Of a stretch of DNA of 33,220 nt, positions 19,246 through 29,916 are shown in pieces. Positions within the stretch are counted from its first letter, which is position 1. Each line of letters starts with the position of its first letter. A program made the position numbers and the translations under genes. The notes beneath the pieces are model-generated. The model ran no database searches, was not told the origin of the DNA, and was given only the letters and a program-made list of their open reading frames with translations. This DNA comes from Maribacter sp. GTDB taxonomy: Bacteria; Bacteroidota; Bacteroidia; Flavobacteriales; Flavobacteriaceae. The stretch is from NCBI GenBank assembly GCA_024228355.1, contig JAAETN010000382.1:1-33220 (forward strand). The letters run 5' to 3'.

Positions 19246-19509
19246 ATGGCTTTTCTGAAAACGCTTTTTATAATTCTTCTGGTATATTATTTACTTAAAA
19301 TACTGGCCAGATGGTTTGCACCTAAAATTTTCAGTTATGCTGCAAAGAAAACCGAAGAAAGATTTCGTGAAAATTTTGGTGATTTTGCTAACCAGCGGGG
19401 GAATGATGAAGAACAAATCGGTGATGTGATTATAGATAAGAAACCTGCAAAGAAAAATGCGGCCTCCAAAAAAGTTGGTGAATACATCGAATTTGAGGAA
19501 TTAGATTGA
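19246..19509 (+). CDS. DUF4834-like small membrane protein
   Basis: MAFLKTLFIILLVYYLLKILARWFAPKIFSYAAKKTEERFRENFGDFANQRG; typical single-TM DUF4834 layout. Confidence 0.7.
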   Translation: MAFLKTLFIILLVYYLLKILARWFAPKIFSYAAKKTEERFRENFGDFANQRGNDEEQIGDVIIDKKPAKKNAASKKVGEYIEFEELD

Positions 19510-19543
19510 TTATTTTAGCAGAACCAACTACTTAAACAAACCA

Positions 19544-21979
19544 ATGAAGTCAGGTTTAAAAGCATTTTACACCCATTTTTTTGTTATTGTTTTTTTCGTA
19601 ATCGCGGCCCTGACCTATTTCAATCCTGTACTTCAGGGTAAAGTGATTCAACAATCCGATATTCGCCAATATACTGGTATGGCGAAGGAACAAAACAATT
19701 TTCGTAAGAAAACTGGTGATGAGCCTTATTGGACGAACAGCGCTTTTGGAGGGATGCCAACATATCAACTTGGTGCTTATTATCCCCACGATTATGTTAA
19801 GAAACTAGATCGATTGATTCGATTTTTACCCAGACCCGCTGACTATCTCTTTATTTACTTTTTGGGCTTCTATATTTTACTGTGTTGTTTAAAAGTTGAT
19901 TATAGGTTAGCGGCTATGGGAGCCCTTGCCTTTGGGTTTTCTACATATTTGATAATTATTCTTGGAGTTGGGCATAATGCAAAGGCCCATGCATTGGCAT
20001 ATATGCCGATGCTATTGGGTGGAATTATCCTAACCTTTAGGGGAAAGTATCTCTGGGGATTTGTTCTGACCGCTATTGCCATGGCACTGGAAGTTGGTGC
20101 CAATCATTATCAAATGACGTATTACTTCATGTTATTGGTATTGATTTTAGGAGTTGTTTATATGGTCACCGCATTCCGTGAGAAGAAAATGAAAAATTTC
20201 TTTGGTTCTTTAGGATTATTGATTGTTGCTGTTTTTCTTGGAATTGCTGCCAATGCCACGAGTTTAATGGCTACAAAAGAGTATGCCGATTGGAGCACAC
20301 GCGGTAAGTCCGAGTTGACCATAGATCCTGATGGTTCTCCAAAGGACAATACAAAAGGGTTAAGCAAAGATTACATTACACAATATAGTTACGGTATTGT
20401 GGAATCCTTGAACATTTTCGTACCACGACTGTTTGGTGGTTCCAATGGAGAGGATTTGGGAGAGAATTCCAAAACTTTCGATTTTCTTATCGATCAAGGC
20501 ATTTCAAAAAGTCAGGCTATGGATTTTTCCAAAAGTATGCCCTTGTATTGGGGCAATCAACCAGGCACTGCCGGCCCCGCCTATATAGGTGCAATAATAT
20601 TCTTTCTATTTATTATTGGAGTGCTATTGGTCAAGGGAAAAGCCAAATGGTGGCTTATAGGTGGCGTACTTATGTCACTTGTCTTATCATGGGGCAAAAA
20701 TTTTGGTTTGCTCACCGATTTTATGATCGATTATTTTCCGTTGTACAATAAGTTCAGGGCAGTTTCCTCGATTCAGGTTATTTTGGAGCTCTGTGTACCA
20801 ATAATGGCCGTTTTAGCATTAAAAGAACTACTTGATTCCTCCGTGGATAAAGCAAAGAAATTAGAGGCCTTGAAAATTTCATTGTTTGCGATATTGGGCA
20901 TTGGTATTGCTTTGTTTTTGTTCAAGGGAGCTTTCAGTTTTGAAAGCTTTTCCGATGAAACATTAAAGCGTTACTATGGTGATGAGATTCTTTCATTAAT
21001 ACAATTGGATAGAAGGGCAGTTTATACAAATGACCTTTTGAGAACAATGATTTTCATTGCCTTGGCAGCAGGTATAATTTGGTTGTATCTAAAGGAACGA
21101 CTAAAGCAAAATTTACTTGTGATCCTAATTGGATTGTTGATAGTAGTGGATTTGGTTGGGGTGGATATGCGCTATGTGAACAAGGATGATTTTGTGTCGA
21201 AACGTAGAATGTCCAATCCGTTTCCAGAATCTCCCGCAGACAAGCAAATTCTTCAAGATGAAAGTATTTATAGGGTTTATGATCCGCAAGAAGGATTAAA
21301 TGGTGCGCGTACCTCCTTCTATCACCAATCGATTGGGGGATATCACGCTGCCAAACCGGCTGGCTTACAGGATTTGTTCGATTTCTATATCTATAAGGGA
21401 AAAATAGAAATCCTGAACATGCTTAATGTCAAGTATGTGATTCAACAAGATGAAGACGGCAGAAGTGCTCCTGCCATGAATCCCGATGCCAATGGTAATG
21501 CATGGTTTGTAAATAAGTTAATTGAGGTAAAGAGTGCCAATGACGAAATCAAAGCCCTTGAAAATGTGGATGTAAAGAATGAGGCAGTTGTGAATACATC
21601 ACGTTTTAATACCATCAAAAGGTTTAACTTTCACGCGGATTCCTTGGCGACTGTGGCACTAACAGATTATAAACCAAACCATCTGACCTACAGGGCTTCA
21701 AATCCTAACCCAGGGGTATTGGTATTTTCTGAAATGTACTATGAAAATGGATGGAATGCTTATATAGACGGACAGCTAAAAGACCATTTTAGGGTCAATT
21801 ATGTCTTACGGGCCCTGAATATTCCTGGAGGAGATCACACAATTGAATTCAAATTTGAACCTAAAGTAATTCAAAAAGGAAGTCGAATAACATTGGCAAG
21901 TTCTATTGTTCTTGGATTGATTGTTCTAGTTGGGATAGGATTTTCTTTCAAGCACACTCCCAAAAAAGAGGAGGACTAA
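19544..21979 (+). CDS. YfhO-like multi-pass membrane protein
   Basis: 811 aa, many TM segments; YFNPVLQGKVIQQSDIRQYTGMAKE...GGMPTYQLGAYYPHDYV...; C-terminal VFSEMYYENGWNAYIDGQLKDHFRVNYVLRALNIPGGDHTIEFKFEP typical of this family. Confidence 0.85.
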   Translation: MKSGLKAFYTHFFVIVFFVIAALTYFNPVLQGKVIQQSDIRQYTGMAKEQNNFRKKTGDEPYWTNSAFGGMPTYQLGAYYPHDYVKKLDRLIRFLPRPADYLFIYFLGFYILLCCLKVDYRLAAMGALAFGFSTYLIIILGVGHNAKAHALAYMPMLLGGIILTFRGKYLWGFVLTAIAMALEVGANHYQMTYYFMLLVLILGVVYMVTAFREKKMKNFFGSLGLLIVAVFLGIAANATSLMATKEYADWSTRGKSELTIDPDGSPKDNTKGLSKDYITQYSYGIVESLNIFVPRLFGGSNGEDLGENSKTFDFLIDQGISKSQAMDFSKSMPLYWGNQPGTAGPAYIGAIIFFLFIIGVLLVKGKAKWWLIGGVLMSLVLSWGKNFGLLTDFMIDYFPLYNKFRAVSSIQVILELCVPIMAVLALKELLDSSVDKAKKLEALKISLFAILGIGIALFLFKGAFSFESFSDETLKRYYGDEILSLIQLDRRAVYTNDLLRTMIFIALAAGIIWLYLKERLKQNLLVILIGLLIVVDLVGVDMRYVNKDDFVSKRRMSNPFPESPADKQILQDESIYRVYDPQEGLNGARTSFYHQSIGGYHAAKPAGLQDLFDFYIYKGKIEILNMLNVKYVIQQDEDGRSAPAMNPDANGNAWFVNKLIEVKSANDEIKALENVDVKNEAVVNTSRFNTIKRFNFHADSLATVALTDYKPNHLTYRASNPNPGVLVFSEMYYENGWNAYIDGQLKDHFRVNYVLRALNIPGGDHTIEFKFEPKVIQKGSRITLASSIVLGLIVLVGIGFSFKHTPKKEED

Positions 21980-23250
21980 TGAAAAAAGTCTTGATCATTA
22001 CGTATTATTGGCCTCCGGCTGGGGGACCAGGAGTTCAACGTTGGTTGAAATTCGTGAAATACCTTCCAGATTTTGATATAAAACCTATTGTATATATTCC
22101 CGAAAATCCCAATTATCCGATAACTGATGAATCCTTTGTGAAAGATATTCCAGAAGGAATTGTTATTTACAAGCATTCCATTAAAGAACCCTATAAATGG
22201 GCGAGTTTGTTCTCGGGCAAAAAGGCCAAGCGAATAAGCTCCGGAATAATAAAAAGCCAAAATCAGTCTTTCTTAGAGAAGATTATGCTATGGGTACGTG
22301 GTAATTTATTTATTCCAGATGCCCGTAAGAATTGGGTAAAACCATCAGTAAGGTTTTTAGCAGATGTTCTTGGAAAGGAAAAAATTGATACGGTTGTGAC
22401 AACTGGTCCTCCGCACAGCGTTCATTTAATAGGACATCAGTTAAAACAAAAGAGGAATATCAAGTGGCTGGCCGACTTCAGGGATCCATGGACATCTATC
22501 GGATATCATAAAAAACTAAAGCTTACCGCTAAATCAGAAAGGAAACACAGGGAATTGGAGCAATTGGTCTTAACTTCGGCAAATCAAATAATTGTAACAA
22601 GTAGAACGACCAAAGAAGAGTTCAAGGATATTAGCAGTAAGCCTATCACTGTAATCACTAATGGGTATGACCTGGACTACAAAGGTGGCAGACCATTAAC
22701 TAAAGATTTCACGATTTCACATATAGGTTCATTGCTTTCTGGAAGAAACCCTAAGGTATTGTGGGATGTTTTGGCGCAGATAGTTCAAGAAAATGAAGCC
22801 TTTAGGCAAAGCTTTAAGTTAAGATTAGCGGGGGTTGTAAGCGAAGATGTACTACAAAGTATGTATAGCTCAGGATTAAAGGATTATATTGAATTGATTG
22901 GATATATATCCCATAGTGAGGCGATAATACTTCAGCAAAACTCGCAAGTACTTTTATTGGTAGAAATAGATTCCCTAGAAACAGTGGGAATCCTACCAGG
23001 TAAATTATATGAATACATTTCTGCTAGACGACCTATTTTGGCTATTGGACCAAATAATTGGGATGCCGCTCAGGTTATTGCAGACACCCAATCAGGAAGT
23101 ACCTTTGATTATCAATCCGATATAGCTCTAAAAAATGTAATTTTAGAGTGGTTTGCTGCCTATGAAAAAGGAAATCTTATATCGAATTCCGTAGGTATTA
23201 AAAAGTACAGTAGAAGGGAGCTTACGAAGGAATTATCCAAACTAATTTAA
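21979..23250 (+). CDS. Glycosyltransferase family 4-like
   Basis: MKKVLIITYYWPPAGGPGVQRWLKFVKYLPDFDIKPIVYIPE...; ISHIGSLLSGRNPKVLWDVL; PGKLYEYISARRPILAIGP. Confidence 0.88.
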   Translation: MKKVLIITYYWPPAGGPGVQRWLKFVKYLPDFDIKPIVYIPENPNYPITDESFVKDIPEGIVIYKHSIKEPYKWASLFSGKKAKRISSGIIKSQNQSFLEKIMLWVRGNLFIPDARKNWVKPSVRFLADVLGKEKIDTVVTTGPPHSVHLIGHQLKQKRNIKWLADFRDPWTSIGYHKKLKLTAKSERKHRELEQLVLTSANQIIVTSRTTKEEFKDISSKPITVITNGYDLDYKGGRPLTKDFTISHIGSLLSGRNPKVLWDVLAQIVQENEAFRQSFKLRLAGVVSEDVLQSMYSSGLKDYIELIGYISHSEAIILQQNSQVLLLVEIDSLETVGILPGKLYEYISARRPILAIGPNNWDAAQVIADTQSGSTFDYQSDIALKNVILEWFAAYEKGNLISNSVGIKKYSRRELTKELSKLI

Positions 23251-24704
23251 TGGGAATAGTCAGTAAACAAGCGTTGAACAATACCTTAATCACCTATCTG
23301 GGTTTTGGTTTTGCTGCGGTTAATACCCTATTTCTTTATACGAATTTTTTAACCGATCAGTATTATGGTCTAGTAACCGTAATATTATCAACTTCAGCTG
23401 TTTTGATGCCGTTGCTGGCATTTGGCGTACCCAATACCTTGGTCAAGTTTTACAGCAGTTTTAAAATTAAGAAAGAGACTGAAAGTTTTGAAACACTGAT
23501 GCTTTTGCTACCCTTGTTATTGATTATTCCCATTGGTCTTTTTGCTTATATTTTTAACGATGCCATTGGTGGTTTTATATCACAGGAAAATTCACTTGTC
23601 AAGGACTATGTTTTGCACATCTTTCTTATTGGGATGGCCATGGCATATTTTGAAGTGTTCTATGCTTGGGCCAAAGTGCAAATGAAATCTGTTTTTGGGA
23701 ATTTTATGAAAGAGGTTTTTAATAGGATAGGGGTAATGGGTCTCTTGTTATTGGTGTATTTTGATGTTATATCAGTTGACTTTTTTCTAAAAGCCCTAGT
23801 GGTCTTATATCTTTTGAGAACGTTGATAATGAAGTTATATGCTTATAAATTGAAAATGCCAAAGTTGAATTTTGATTTCCCTGCCAGTACGCGATCTATC
23901 TTGAACTACACTACATTGATAATCCTAGGAGGATCCGCAGCTGTTATTATTTTGGAGATTGATAAGGTAATGATAAATCAATTTATTCAGATTGAAAATG
24001 TTGCCTACTATGGAGTGGCAGTCTATATAGCAACGACGATTATTGTCCCATCAAGGGCCATGCACCAAATTACATATCCCTTAACCGCCGAGATTCTCAA
24101 TGATAATGATAAACCTGCATTAAATGCATTATATCAAAAATCGTCCCTAACACTTTTTATTGCCTCTGGGATACTATTTGTACTCATCATAACCAATTTG
24201 AATGATTTGTTTTTAGTACTCCCCGTAGAATATCGAGGTGGTTTCACTATCGTTTTTTTAATAGGTTTAGCCAAGGTATATGATTCCCTATTGGGGAATA
24301 ACAATGCCATTCTATATAATTCGGATTACTATAGAACACTGTTGGGAATGGGCATTTTATTGGCGATTCTTGTGGTATTGCTCAATATCTGGTTTATACC
24401 CAATTTTGGTCTTAATGGAGCAGCCATGGCTACATTTATCGCCATCGCCATCTATAATACGATTAAATTGTTTTATGTAAAATCGAAATTTGAAATTTCT
24501 CCTATTACAAGGGAAACAGCTAAGGTATTTGGACTTCTTTTAGTGTTGGGAATTATCTTTTACTTTGTGAAATTACAATTTCATCCTATTGTCAACATAC
24601 TCCTTAAAAGTGCATTGACCGTTTTTGTTTATTTAATAGTCCTTTATCGATTTAAAATATCTGAGGATGTATATGCCATGCTCTCAAAATATATCAAAAA
24701 ATAA
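23250..24704 (+). CDS. Polysaccharide/oligosaccharide flippase (Wzx/MATE-like)
   Basis: 484 aa, about 14 hydrophobic segments; N-terminal MGIVSKQALNNTLITYLGFGFAAVNTLFLYTNFLTDQYYGLVTVILSTS typical of Wzx-type exporters. Confidence 0.85.
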   Translation: MGIVSKQALNNTLITYLGFGFAAVNTLFLYTNFLTDQYYGLVTVILSTSAVLMPLLAFGVPNTLVKFYSSFKIKKETESFETLMLLLPLLLIIPIGLFAYIFNDAIGGFISQENSLVKDYVLHIFLIGMAMAYFEVFYAWAKVQMKSVFGNFMKEVFNRIGVMGLLLLVYFDVISVDFFLKALVVLYLLRTLIMKLYAYKLKMPKLNFDFPASTRSILNYTTLIILGGSAAVIILEIDKVMINQFIQIENVAYYGVAVYIATTIIVPSRAMHQITYPLTAEILNDNDKPALNALYQKSSLTLFIASGILFVLIITNLNDLFLVLPVEYRGGFTIVFLIGLAKVYDSLLGNNNAILYNSDYYRTLLGMGILLAILVVLLNIWFIPNFGLNGAAMATFIAIAIYNTIKLFYVKSKFEISPITRETAKVFGLLLVLGIIFYFVKLQFHPIVNILLKSALTVFVYLIVLYRFKISEDVYAMLSKYIKK

Positions 24705-24705
24705 A

Positions 24706-24732
24706 CCCTGACGGAAATTATTCGCGTCAGGG
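24706..24732. terminator. Stem-loop terminator after the flippase gene
   Basis: CCCTGACG-N11-CGTCAGGG hairpin between convergent genes; weak T tract. Confidence 0.6.
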
Positions 24733-24762
24733 CTTAAACAACTAACCAACCTAAAAACTATC

Positions 24763-26052
24763 TTACTGTCTTCTAGAGCTTCTTGATTGTGTGGCTCTAG
24801 AGCTTTTACTTCTACTGTTACTTCTTGTTGCTACACTTCTACTTCTAGAAGGCGACTTGCTAACTGTAGTTCTCTTGTTTGAACTACGTGTTGAAGGTCT
24901 TTTGGCAACTGACCTCTGGGTCCTAGTAGTACTGCTACGTACGTTCCTGCTCTGGTTTCTGTTTTCAGGTTTTTTGTACGTTTTGGTACTTCTAGTTACC
25001 GTTCTACTTCGAGGCGTTTGGGTTACCGTTCTTTTGGCAACTGTATTTCGCTGTGGTGACCTAACAGTAGTTGATCTTTTATTTACAGCACTTCGCTGTG
25101 GAGATCTTACTGTCGAGGATCTTTTCGTTATTGTTCTATTATTAGATGATCTAGCATCATTTTTACGAACTGATCTTCTTTCAATATTCTTGGATCTATC
25201 AACAGCTGTTCTTCCTGCTACCTTCCCATTAGAACGGTTTGATCTTGTCCCTGTATTTCTAATATTATCATTTCTATTACTATTCGATCTATACGATTTG
25301 TATGAATTATTGTTTCGAGCTACATTTCTATTACTTCTAGAATCATAAGTCCTTCTACTTCTGTTATCTCTCTGAACTACACGCTTATCATTTCTGTAAA
25401 CCGAGGCCCTATCACGTCGAACCTTGTTATATCTATGTTCCCGTCCAATTTTTGCATAAGCTCTCCTCTTATTGTATCTGTAAGGACTGTAATAGGTATA
25501 TCTATATGGTGTATAATATCTTCTATAGGGCCTATTGTACACTAAACAGAATCCTAAAGCTGGTCTTACAAAAAACCTATGAAAAGGCCTGTACACATAA
25601 TGCCTGTTATAAATGTTTATGTATCCTGAATGATAATCATAATATCCGCGATGGTTGTAGTAAACATACATTCCACCCATTCTATAAACTCTATTGTTTC
25701 TGTAACGAATATCAACATCACCAATCTGGGTTACACGACCATAATGGTCATAATAGATAGGTACATTCTCAACTTGGATTACCGCACCGTAATCATCATA
25801 TTGTGCATATGGACTATAATCATATCCTGAATTGAACGTAACACCGTTTCTACGACCAGACATCTGATTATCAATATAAAAGTCAAACTCACCATCGGGA
25901 TATACTGAAAACGTAATGCCATTCTCAACAAAAATGAATGAGTTGTTGTATCTATAAGCATTGCGTGTTGCAACCTTATCTTCAACTGTACTAGCCATGA
26001 TACCTGAGGTACCTAAAATGAGGGCTGTAAAAAGGAGTACTAAATTTCTCAT
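24763..26052 (-). CDS. Exported Tyr-rich/Arg-Ser-Thr-rich basic protein
   Basis: 429 aa; signal peptide MRNLVLLFTALILGTSGIMAS; folded Tyr-rich middle; about 200-aa Arg/Lys/Ser/Thr tail with KRSSTVRSPQRSAVN / KRSTTVRSPQRNTVA repeats. Confidence 0.8.
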   Translation of the reverse strand: MRNLVLLFTALILGTSGIMASTVEDKVATRNAYRYNNSFIFVENGITFSVYPDGEFDFYIDNQMSGRRNGVTFNSGYDYSPYAQYDDYGAVIQVENVPIYYDHYGRVTQIGDVDIRYRNNRVYRMGGMYVYYNHRGYYDYHSGYINIYNRHYVYRPFHRFFVRPALGFCLVYNRPYRRYYTPYRYTYYSPYRYNKRRAYAKIGREHRYNKVRRDRASVYRNDKRVVQRDNRSRRTYDSRSNRNVARNNNSYKSYRSNSNRNDNIRNTGTRSNRSNGKVAGRTAVDRSKNIERRSVRKNDARSSNNRTITKRSSTVRSPQRSAVNKRSTTVRSPQRNTVAKRTVTQTPRSRTVTRSTKTYKKPENRNQSRNVRSSTTRTQRSVAKRPSTRSSNKRTTVSKSPSRSRSVATRSNSRSKSSRATQSRSSRRQ

Positions 26053-26068
26053 GATATAAGGTTTTAAA

Positions 26069-26084
26069 CCTGTCTGCCGACAGG
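26069..26084. repeat. GC-rich hairpin CCTGTC-TGCC-GACAGG in the leader of the basic-protein gene
   Basis: Perfect 6-bp inverted repeat with a 4-nt loop, 17-32 bp upstream of the start codon at 26052. Confidence 0.55.
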
Positions 26085-26197
26085 CAAGATTCCCGAATGC
26101 AATTATTCACATTCGATTAGTACGTACCAAACAGCGTGCCACAAATTTTTATTACGGCATAAATACTTGATAAACAGATATTTAAAAATAAATTAAC

Positions 26198-28975
26198 CTA
26201 AAGTTTTTCCCTTAGGTAATTTGCGGTGAAAGAAGTTTTGCTTTGTACGATCTGTTCAGGAGTACCCTGGGCAAGCAATTTTCCACCATTTTCACCTCCT
26301 TCTGGGCCAAGATCAATAATATGGTCCGCACATTTAATAAGTTCAATATTATGCTCGATTACAATGACGGAGTGACCACGGGCAATGAGAGCATCAAAAG
26401 ATTTCAATAATTTCTTGATATCGTGAAAATGTAATCCGGTAGTTGGTTCATCAAAAATGAACAAGGCCTTGTCTTTTGAGGTTCCCTTCACTAAGAATGA
26501 AGCTAATTTAATACGTTGAGCTTCGCCACCTGATAAGGTAGAGGAAGACTGACCTAAAGTAACATACCCTAAACCAACGTCGCGCAATGGCTTGAGTTTA
26601 CTTACAATTTTAGTTTGGCTATGCTTTTCAAAGAAGTTGATAGCGTCATCAATGGTCATATTAAGGACATCATCAATACTCGCATCCTCAAATTTAACTT
26701 CCAATACTTCTTTTTTAAATCGCTTGCCACCACAAGTATCACATTCAAGATGTACATCGGCCATAAACTGCATCTCTACGGTTATTTCACCTTCACCCTT
26801 ACATTTTTCACAACGACCACCATCAACATTGAAAGAGAAATGTTTGGCCTGGTAGGCTCTGATTTTACTTAATTTCTGTGAAGCGAATAAGGCTCGGATA
26901 TCATCATAGGCCTTTATATATGTAACAGGATTGGAACGGGATGATCTACCTATAGGATTTTGGTCAACAAATTCTACATGTTTTATAGATTGATATTTAC
27001 CTTCGACAGCGGTAAACTGTCCGGCCTTTTGACCGTAGCCTCCTACTTCCTTAAGTATAACCGGGTATAACAGTTTTTTTACCAAAGTACTTTTACCACT
27101 TCCTGATACTCCCGTTATTACGGTTAGCATGTTCAAAGGAAAAGTTACGTCGATATTTTTAAGGTTGTTTTCTCGAGCCCCTTTTATCTCAATATAATTA
27201 TCTGATGACCTCCTTGTATTGGGAATCACTATATTTTCGGTGCCATTTAGATAACGTGCAGTTAAGGATGTGGATTTAAGAATTTCTTCCAAAGTACCAT
27301 GTGCAACAACTTCGCCTCCCTGTGTTCCGGCTTCAGGTCCGATATCAATAACTTCATCGGCCGCCATCATAATATCCTCGTCATGCTCTACTACGATAAC
27401 GGTATTGCCCAGATCTCGAAGGGATTTTAATACGTCTATGAGGTTTTCGGTATCCTTGGGGTGTAATCCTATACTAGGTTCGTCCAATATATACATTGAA
27501 CCCACAAGACTACTACCTAAAGAGTTTGCCAGGTTTATACGCTGACTTTCACCACCAGAAAGTGTGTTCGATTTTCTATTTAAGGTAAGGTAGTTAAGTC
27601 CAACTTTTTCCAAAAAACCCAATCTGGTATTAATTTCTTTCAGCAATCGAGACGCAATTTTAATATCGTACTTGTTTAAGGAAATATTAGTAAAGAACAC
27701 AACCAATTTCTTTATTGGCAATTCAACCAAATCTGATATCGATTGGCCATCCACTTTCACATAGTCGGTCTCTTTACGTAATCGTTTGCCCTTGCAAAGG
27801 TTGCATCTGGTTTTTCCACGATAACGAGAAAGCATTACCCTATTTTGGATCTTATAGCTTTTCTCCTCTAGCATTCCAAAAAATCTATAAAGCCCGGTAA
27901 AATGCGAATTACCATCCCAAACTAATTGTTTTTGATCCTCAGAAAGCTTAAACCAAGGCTTATGTATGGGAAAATCGAACTTATAAGCAGAGTTTACCAA
28001 TTCATCACGGTACCGACCCATACTTTCACCACGCCAAGGAAATATGCCACTTTCAAAAACAGAAAGTGCTGTGTTGGGAACTACCAAATCTTCATCTATA
28101 CCAATAACATCCCCATATCCTTCACATTTTGGGCAAGCACCATATGGATTATTAAAACTGAAAAGATGGGCATTGGGCTCTAAAAAGGCCATTCCATCTT
28201 TTTCGAACTTATTATTGAATACAAATTGCTTTTTGGTTGCAAGTTCCTCAATGATGCATTCTCCCTTGCCCTCAAAAAATGCTGAATCAATGGCATTGGC
28301 CAATCGGTTGTAAAAATCCTCGTCGTTTTTTGTTATTATTCTGTCTATGACAAGACTAAATTTCCGACCAATGTCTTTTGGGGCAGCATCAATACGTATA
28401 ACCTCTTCCTTAAATTTAATTCTGGCATAACCTTGTTTAGAAAAAAGTTGTAGTGATTTTATGGGGTCTCGATCATCTTTTATAACTATTGGTGCAAGCA
28501 ATAATAGTTTTTCACCTTCATTGAAAGCCTGAACATGTTTTACAACATCGGTGACCGTATGTTTTTTTACTTCTTCGCCAGATATGGGAGATATTGTCTT
28601 ACCAATGCGGGCATAAAGCAATTTTAGATAATCGTATATCTCAGTGGTAGTACCGACTGTAGAACGAGGATTCGTGGAATTTACTTTTTGCTCTATAGCT
28701 ATAGCGGGCGCAATCCCTTTGATATAATCGACCTTGGGTTTATTTAATTTTCCCAGGAACTGCCTGGCATAGGAAGATAGACTTTCAACGTATCTGCGCT
28801 GACCTTCAGCATATAAGGTGTCGAAGGCCAAGCTAGATTTTCCTGAACCTGAAAGTCCAGTTATTACGACCAGCTTATTCCTTGGGATAGCAACGTCAAT
28901 ATTTTTCAAATTGTGCAAGTTTGCACCTTTGATTATTATATTTTCCTTTGGATTTACCTCAAGTATTGAAGGCAT
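26198..28975 (-). CDS. uvrA: Excinuclease ABC subunit A
   Basis: [36 protein letters not shown]; two ABC signatures ([28 protein letters not shown]); zinc-finger CxxC motifs. The start at 28975 ([26 protein letters not shown]) is preferred over 29017. Confidence 0.97.
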   Translation of the reverse strand: MPSILEVNPKENIIIKGANLHNLKNIDVAIPRNKLVVITGLSGSGKSSLAFDTLYAEGQRRYVESLSSYARQFLGKLNKPKVDYIKGIAPAIAIEQKVNSTNPRSTVGTTTEIYDYLKLLYARIGKTISPISGEEVKKHTVTDVVKHVQAFNEGEKLLLLAPIVIKDDRDPIKSLQLFSKQGYARIKFKEEVIRIDAAPKDIGRKFSLVIDRIITKNDEDFYNRLANAIDSAFFEGKGECIIEELATKKQFVFNNKFEKDGMAFLEPNAHLFSFNNPYGACPKCEGYGDVIGIDEDLVVPNTALSVFESGIFPWRGESMGRYRDELVNSAYKFDFPIHKPWFKLSEDQKQLVWDGNSHFTGLYRFFGMLEEKSYKIQNRVMLSRYRGKTRCNLCKGKRLRKETDYVKVDGQSISDLVELPIKKLVVFFTNISLNKYDIKIASRLLKEINTRLGFLEKVGLNYLTLNRKSNTLSGGESQRINLANSLGSSLVGSMYILDEPSIGLHPKDTENLIDVLKSLRDLGNTVIVVEHDEDIMMAADEVIDIGPEAGTQGGEVVAHGTLEEILKSTSLTARYLNGTENIVIPNTRRSSDNYIEIKGARENNLKNIDVTFPLNMLTVITGVSGSGKSTLVKKLLYPVILKEVGGYGQKAGQFTAVEGKYQSIKHVEFVDQNPIGRSSRSNPVTYIKAYDDIRALFASQKLSKIRAYQAKHFSFNVDGGRCEKCKGEGEITVEMQFMADVHLECDTCGGKRFKKEVLEVKFEDASIDDVLNMTIDDAINFFEKHSQTKIVSKLKPLRDVGLGYVTLGQSSSTLSGGEAQRIKLASFLVKGTSKDKALFIFDEPTTGLHFHDIKKLLKSFDALIARGHSVIVIEHNIELIKCADHIIDLGPEGGENGGKLLAQGTPEQIVQSKTSFTANYLREKL

Positions 28976-29219
28976 AATATTTGTTAGGTCTGCAAAGATA
29001 CGATATGTGAAATGCAATTGCTAACAAAGCTGTTTTAACGTCATAAATCATGATGATCTTAATACTATTTTTTTTATAACCTATATTTTTTTCTATATTT
29101 GACCTTAACAAAATGTTATCACGCCTATAGCAAGACAATTACTTTTTAAAATTAGTGTATGATCCAAAAGGCCTTTTTATAACAATTGGCCCTTGGTTTT
29201 AACTAAAAAAGTAATTGAT

Positions 29220-29801
29220 ATGGAGCTTCAACTTGCAGATTCCCAACTTATAAGATATTACATCAAAGGAGACGAAAGAGCTCTTGAAACATTGATTAAT
29301 AGGCATAACCAACGACTTAGTAGTTTTATATACTCCAAGGTCAATGACCGAGAAATTACCGAGGATATATTTCAGGATACCTTTATTAAAGTCATACGGA
29401 CCCTGAAAAAAGGAAGATATAGTGAAGAAGGCAAATTCTTGCCTTGGGTTATGCGAATTGCCCATAACCTGATAATAGATCATTTTAGAAAGAATAGTAG
29501 GATGCCCTTGTTCGAAGGTACAAGTTCATTTAATATTTTCTCAGTAATAAGCGATGAGAAGTTGAATGCAGAAAAACAGCTTATAAAAAATCAAATAGAC
29601 AAAGATTTGGTATTGCTTATTGATGAATTGCCCAAAGATCAAAAAGATGTTTTGGTAATGCGTATATATAAGGATATGAGTTTCAAGGAAATTTCTGAAA
29701 ATACGGGTGTTAGTATAAATACGGCTTTGGGACGAATGCGTTATGCCTTGATCAATCTTAGAAAGATAATTGAAGAGAATAATATTGTTTTAACGAATTA
29801 A
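29220..29801 (+). CDS. ECF-type RNA polymerase sigma-70 factor, cassette copy A
   Basis: EDIFQDTFIKVIRTLKKG...FLPWVMRIAHNLIIDHFRKN (region 2); DELPKDQKDVLVMRIYKDMSFKEISENTGVSINTALGRMRYALINLRK (region 4). Start at 29220 aligns with the paralogue start. Confidence 0.93.
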   Translation: MELQLADSQLIRYYIKGDERALETLINRHNQRLSSFIYSKVNDREITEDIFQDTFIKVIRTLKKGRYSEEGKFLPWVMRIAHNLIIDHFRKNSRMPLFEGTSSFNIFSVISDEKLNAEKQLIKNQIDKDLVLLIDELPKDQKDVLVMRIYKDMSFKEISENTGVSINTALGRMRYALINLRKIIEENNIVLTN

Positions 29802-29916
29802 TCATCCCGTAGGTCGAGCATCTTTTAGTTTTGACGAATTAAAAGGTCTTAGGTCGAACGTATTTACTATATTTATTGATGTGGCGTTTTCTTAATGAAA
29901 CAATACTGAAGAAAAT

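Noticed and set aside
25040-25140. 45-bp spaced repeats considered as a CRISPR-like or tandem array
   Set aside because: They are in-frame 15-aa protein repeats within a low-complexity coding region, imperfect and only two to three copies.
24791-25348. 185-aa Leu-rich plus-strand ORF
   Set aside because: Antisense shadow of the Arg/Ser/Thr codons of the exported basic protein; its Leu/Val bias follows from that composition.
29018-29219. Possible ncRNA or riboswitch between uvrA and sigma copy A
   Set aside because: AT-rich with no convincing conserved structure by eye; no recognisable family.
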